In this document: one piece after another, positions 63,240 through 64,000 of the stretch
Layout: each line of letters opens with the position of its first letter
Numbering within the stretch: the stretch's first letter is position 1
Assembly: GCA_963813195.1 (NCBI GenBank)
Contig: CAWEYC010000036.1
Coordinates: 248,001-312,000, forward strand
Length of the DNA: 64,000 nt
Source of the DNA: Roseiarcus sp963813195
GTDB lineage: Bacteria; Pseudomonadota; Alphaproteobacteria; Rhizobiales; Beijerinckiaceae
Direction: 5' to 3'
The notes under the pieces: model-generated
Told to the model about the DNA's origin: nothing
What the model saw: only the letters and a program-made list of their open reading frames with translations
The model's database searches: none
Position numbers and translations under genes: made by a program

Positions 63240-64000
63240 TCAGAGATCGAGCACAAGCCGCGCCGGTTCCTCGAGAGCTTCCTTCACACGCACGAGGAAC
63301 GTCACGGCCTCCTTGCCGTCGACGACGCGGTGGTCGTAGCTCAGCGCGAGATACATCATCGGACGGATCTCGATCTTGCCGTTGATCGCCATCGGCCGGT
63401 CCTGGATCTTGTGCATGCCGAGAATGCCAGACTGCGGCGCGTTGAGAATCGGTGTCGACATCAGCGAGCCGTAGATGCCGCCGTTGGTGATGGTGAACGT
63501 GCCGCCCTGCATCTCCTCGATCTTCAAGCTGCCCTCGCGAGCGCGCTTACCGAAATCAGCGATCGACTGTTCGATACCCGCGACCGACAGCCTGTCCGCG
63601 TCGCGCACCACGGGAACGACGAGCCCTTTGTCGGTCCCGACCGCGATGCCGATGTGATAGTAGTTCTTGAAGACGAGATCGGCGCCGTCGATCTCGGCGT
63701 TAACGGCGGGGATTTCCTTCAAGGCCTGCACGCAGGCTTTGACGAAGAATCCCATGAAGCCGAGCTTGATGCCGTGCTTCTTCTCGAAGACGTCCTTGTA
63801 GCGTGCGCGCAACGCCATCACTTCGCCCATGTCGACCTCGTTGAAGGTCGTCAGCATAGCGGCGGTGTTCTGCGCGTCCTTCAGCCGGCGCGCGATGGTC
63901 TGGCGCAACTTGGTCAGGCGCACGCGCTCCTCGCGCGTGGCGTCGTCGGGCGGCGAGGGCGCGCGCGCCGCGATCGGCGCAGCCGGCGCCGGCGCGGAGA
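63240..64000 (-). CDS. odhB: Dihydrolipoamide succinyltransferase (E2), 5' end outside the window
   Basis: The 3' part of the E2 gene of 2-oxoglutarate dehydrogenase; the lipoyl domain lies beyond the window edge. Visible are an Ala/Pro-rich linker (SAPAPAAPIAARAPSPP), then the catalytic domain: RLTKLRQTIARRLKDAQNTA, TTFNEVDMGEVMALR, GGTFTITNGGIYGSLMSTPI and the active-site YDHRVVDGKEAVTFLVRVKE. The C-terminus LDL is normal. These segments fit the succinyltransferase type rather than the acetyltransferase. Operon with lpdA is clear. Confidence 0.93.
   Translation of the reverse strand, partial: SAPAPAAPIAARAPSPPDDATREERVRLTKLRQTIARRLKDAQNTAAMLTTFNEVDMGEVMALRARYKDVFEKKHGIKLGFMGFFVKACVQALKEIPAVNAEIDGADLVFKNYYHIGIAVGTDKGLVVPVVRDADRLSVAGIEQSIADFGKRAREGSLKIEEMQGGTFTITNGGIYGSLMSTPILNAPQSGILGMHKIQDRPMAINGKIEIRPMMYLALSYDHRVVDGKEAVTFLVRVKEALEEPARLVLDL

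Overview
The window is GC-rich, densely coded DNA of about 64 kb from an alphaproteobacterium, most likely a member of the Hyphomicrobiales (Rhizobiales). This is inferred from the gene set: AddAB instead of RecBCD, the FtsZ-binding protein FzlA beside queG, a transglutaminase-like cysteine peptidase, paired YdcH/DUF465 proteins, an aminoacyl-[carrier protein] ligase of the Bradyrhizobium type, and 2-oxo acid dehydrogenase E2/E3 genes in tandem. No rRNA, tRNA, CRISPR array, prophage or complete insertion sequence was seen. It reads as chromosomal backbone with several accessory patches.

Layout. 1-9.3 kb: envelope and housekeeping genes (HdeD-like protein, MFS exporter, a decayed acyltransferase, two YdcH proteins, queG-fzlA, pncA, a UPF0104 membrane protein, MgtC, a BTLCP peptidase). 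9.6-21.1 kb: kup; an aminotransferase/sulfotransferase pair; the tightly coupled lgt-methyltransferase-pgeF set; methionine genes metY-metA followed by a flavin reductase and an acyl-CoA synthetase, with overlapping stop and start codons at several junctions. 21.3-24.6 kb: a large autotransporter built of Ig-like repeats. 24.7-28.4 kb: a divergent locus with esterase, carrier protein, acyl-CoA dehydrogenase and a SerRS-like amino acid:[carrier protein] ligase, separated by a strikingly AT-rich control region. 28.4-35.8 kb: gcdH, a frameshifted PAS-GAF-GGDEF-EAL gene, tandem glycine-rich exported proteins, and an AraC regulator. 35.9-39.2 kb: a second carrier-protein locus (ACP, AMP-ligase, SDR, divergent acyltransferase). 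39.3-43.4 kb: cobalamin genes cobO-cobQ and divergent cobD/cobC. 43.6-52.8 kb: a Bcr-type exporter, a carboxymuconolactone decarboxylase-like protein and addBA. 52.8-60.4 kb: envelope genes of unclear role, including a Tat-exported isoaspartyl methyltransferase homologue and a membrane spermidine-synthase-like protein. 60.5-64 kb: bfr, bfd, lpdA and the 3' part of the E2 gene.

The most interesting system is the aminoacyl-carrier-protein locus. An orphan aminoacyl-tRNA-synthetase core is predicted to load an amino acid on a dedicated carrier protein, next to a flavoprotein dehydrogenase that could oxidise the tethered amino acid and an esterase that could release it. Its end product is not known to me. 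Genome dynamics are visible in four places: a pair of nearly identical 164-bp palindromic elements, each supplying the stop codon of the neighbouring gene; a 10-bp tandem duplication in an acyltransferase relic; and single-base frameshifts in a c-di-GMP enzyme gene and in the signal-peptide region of cdh.
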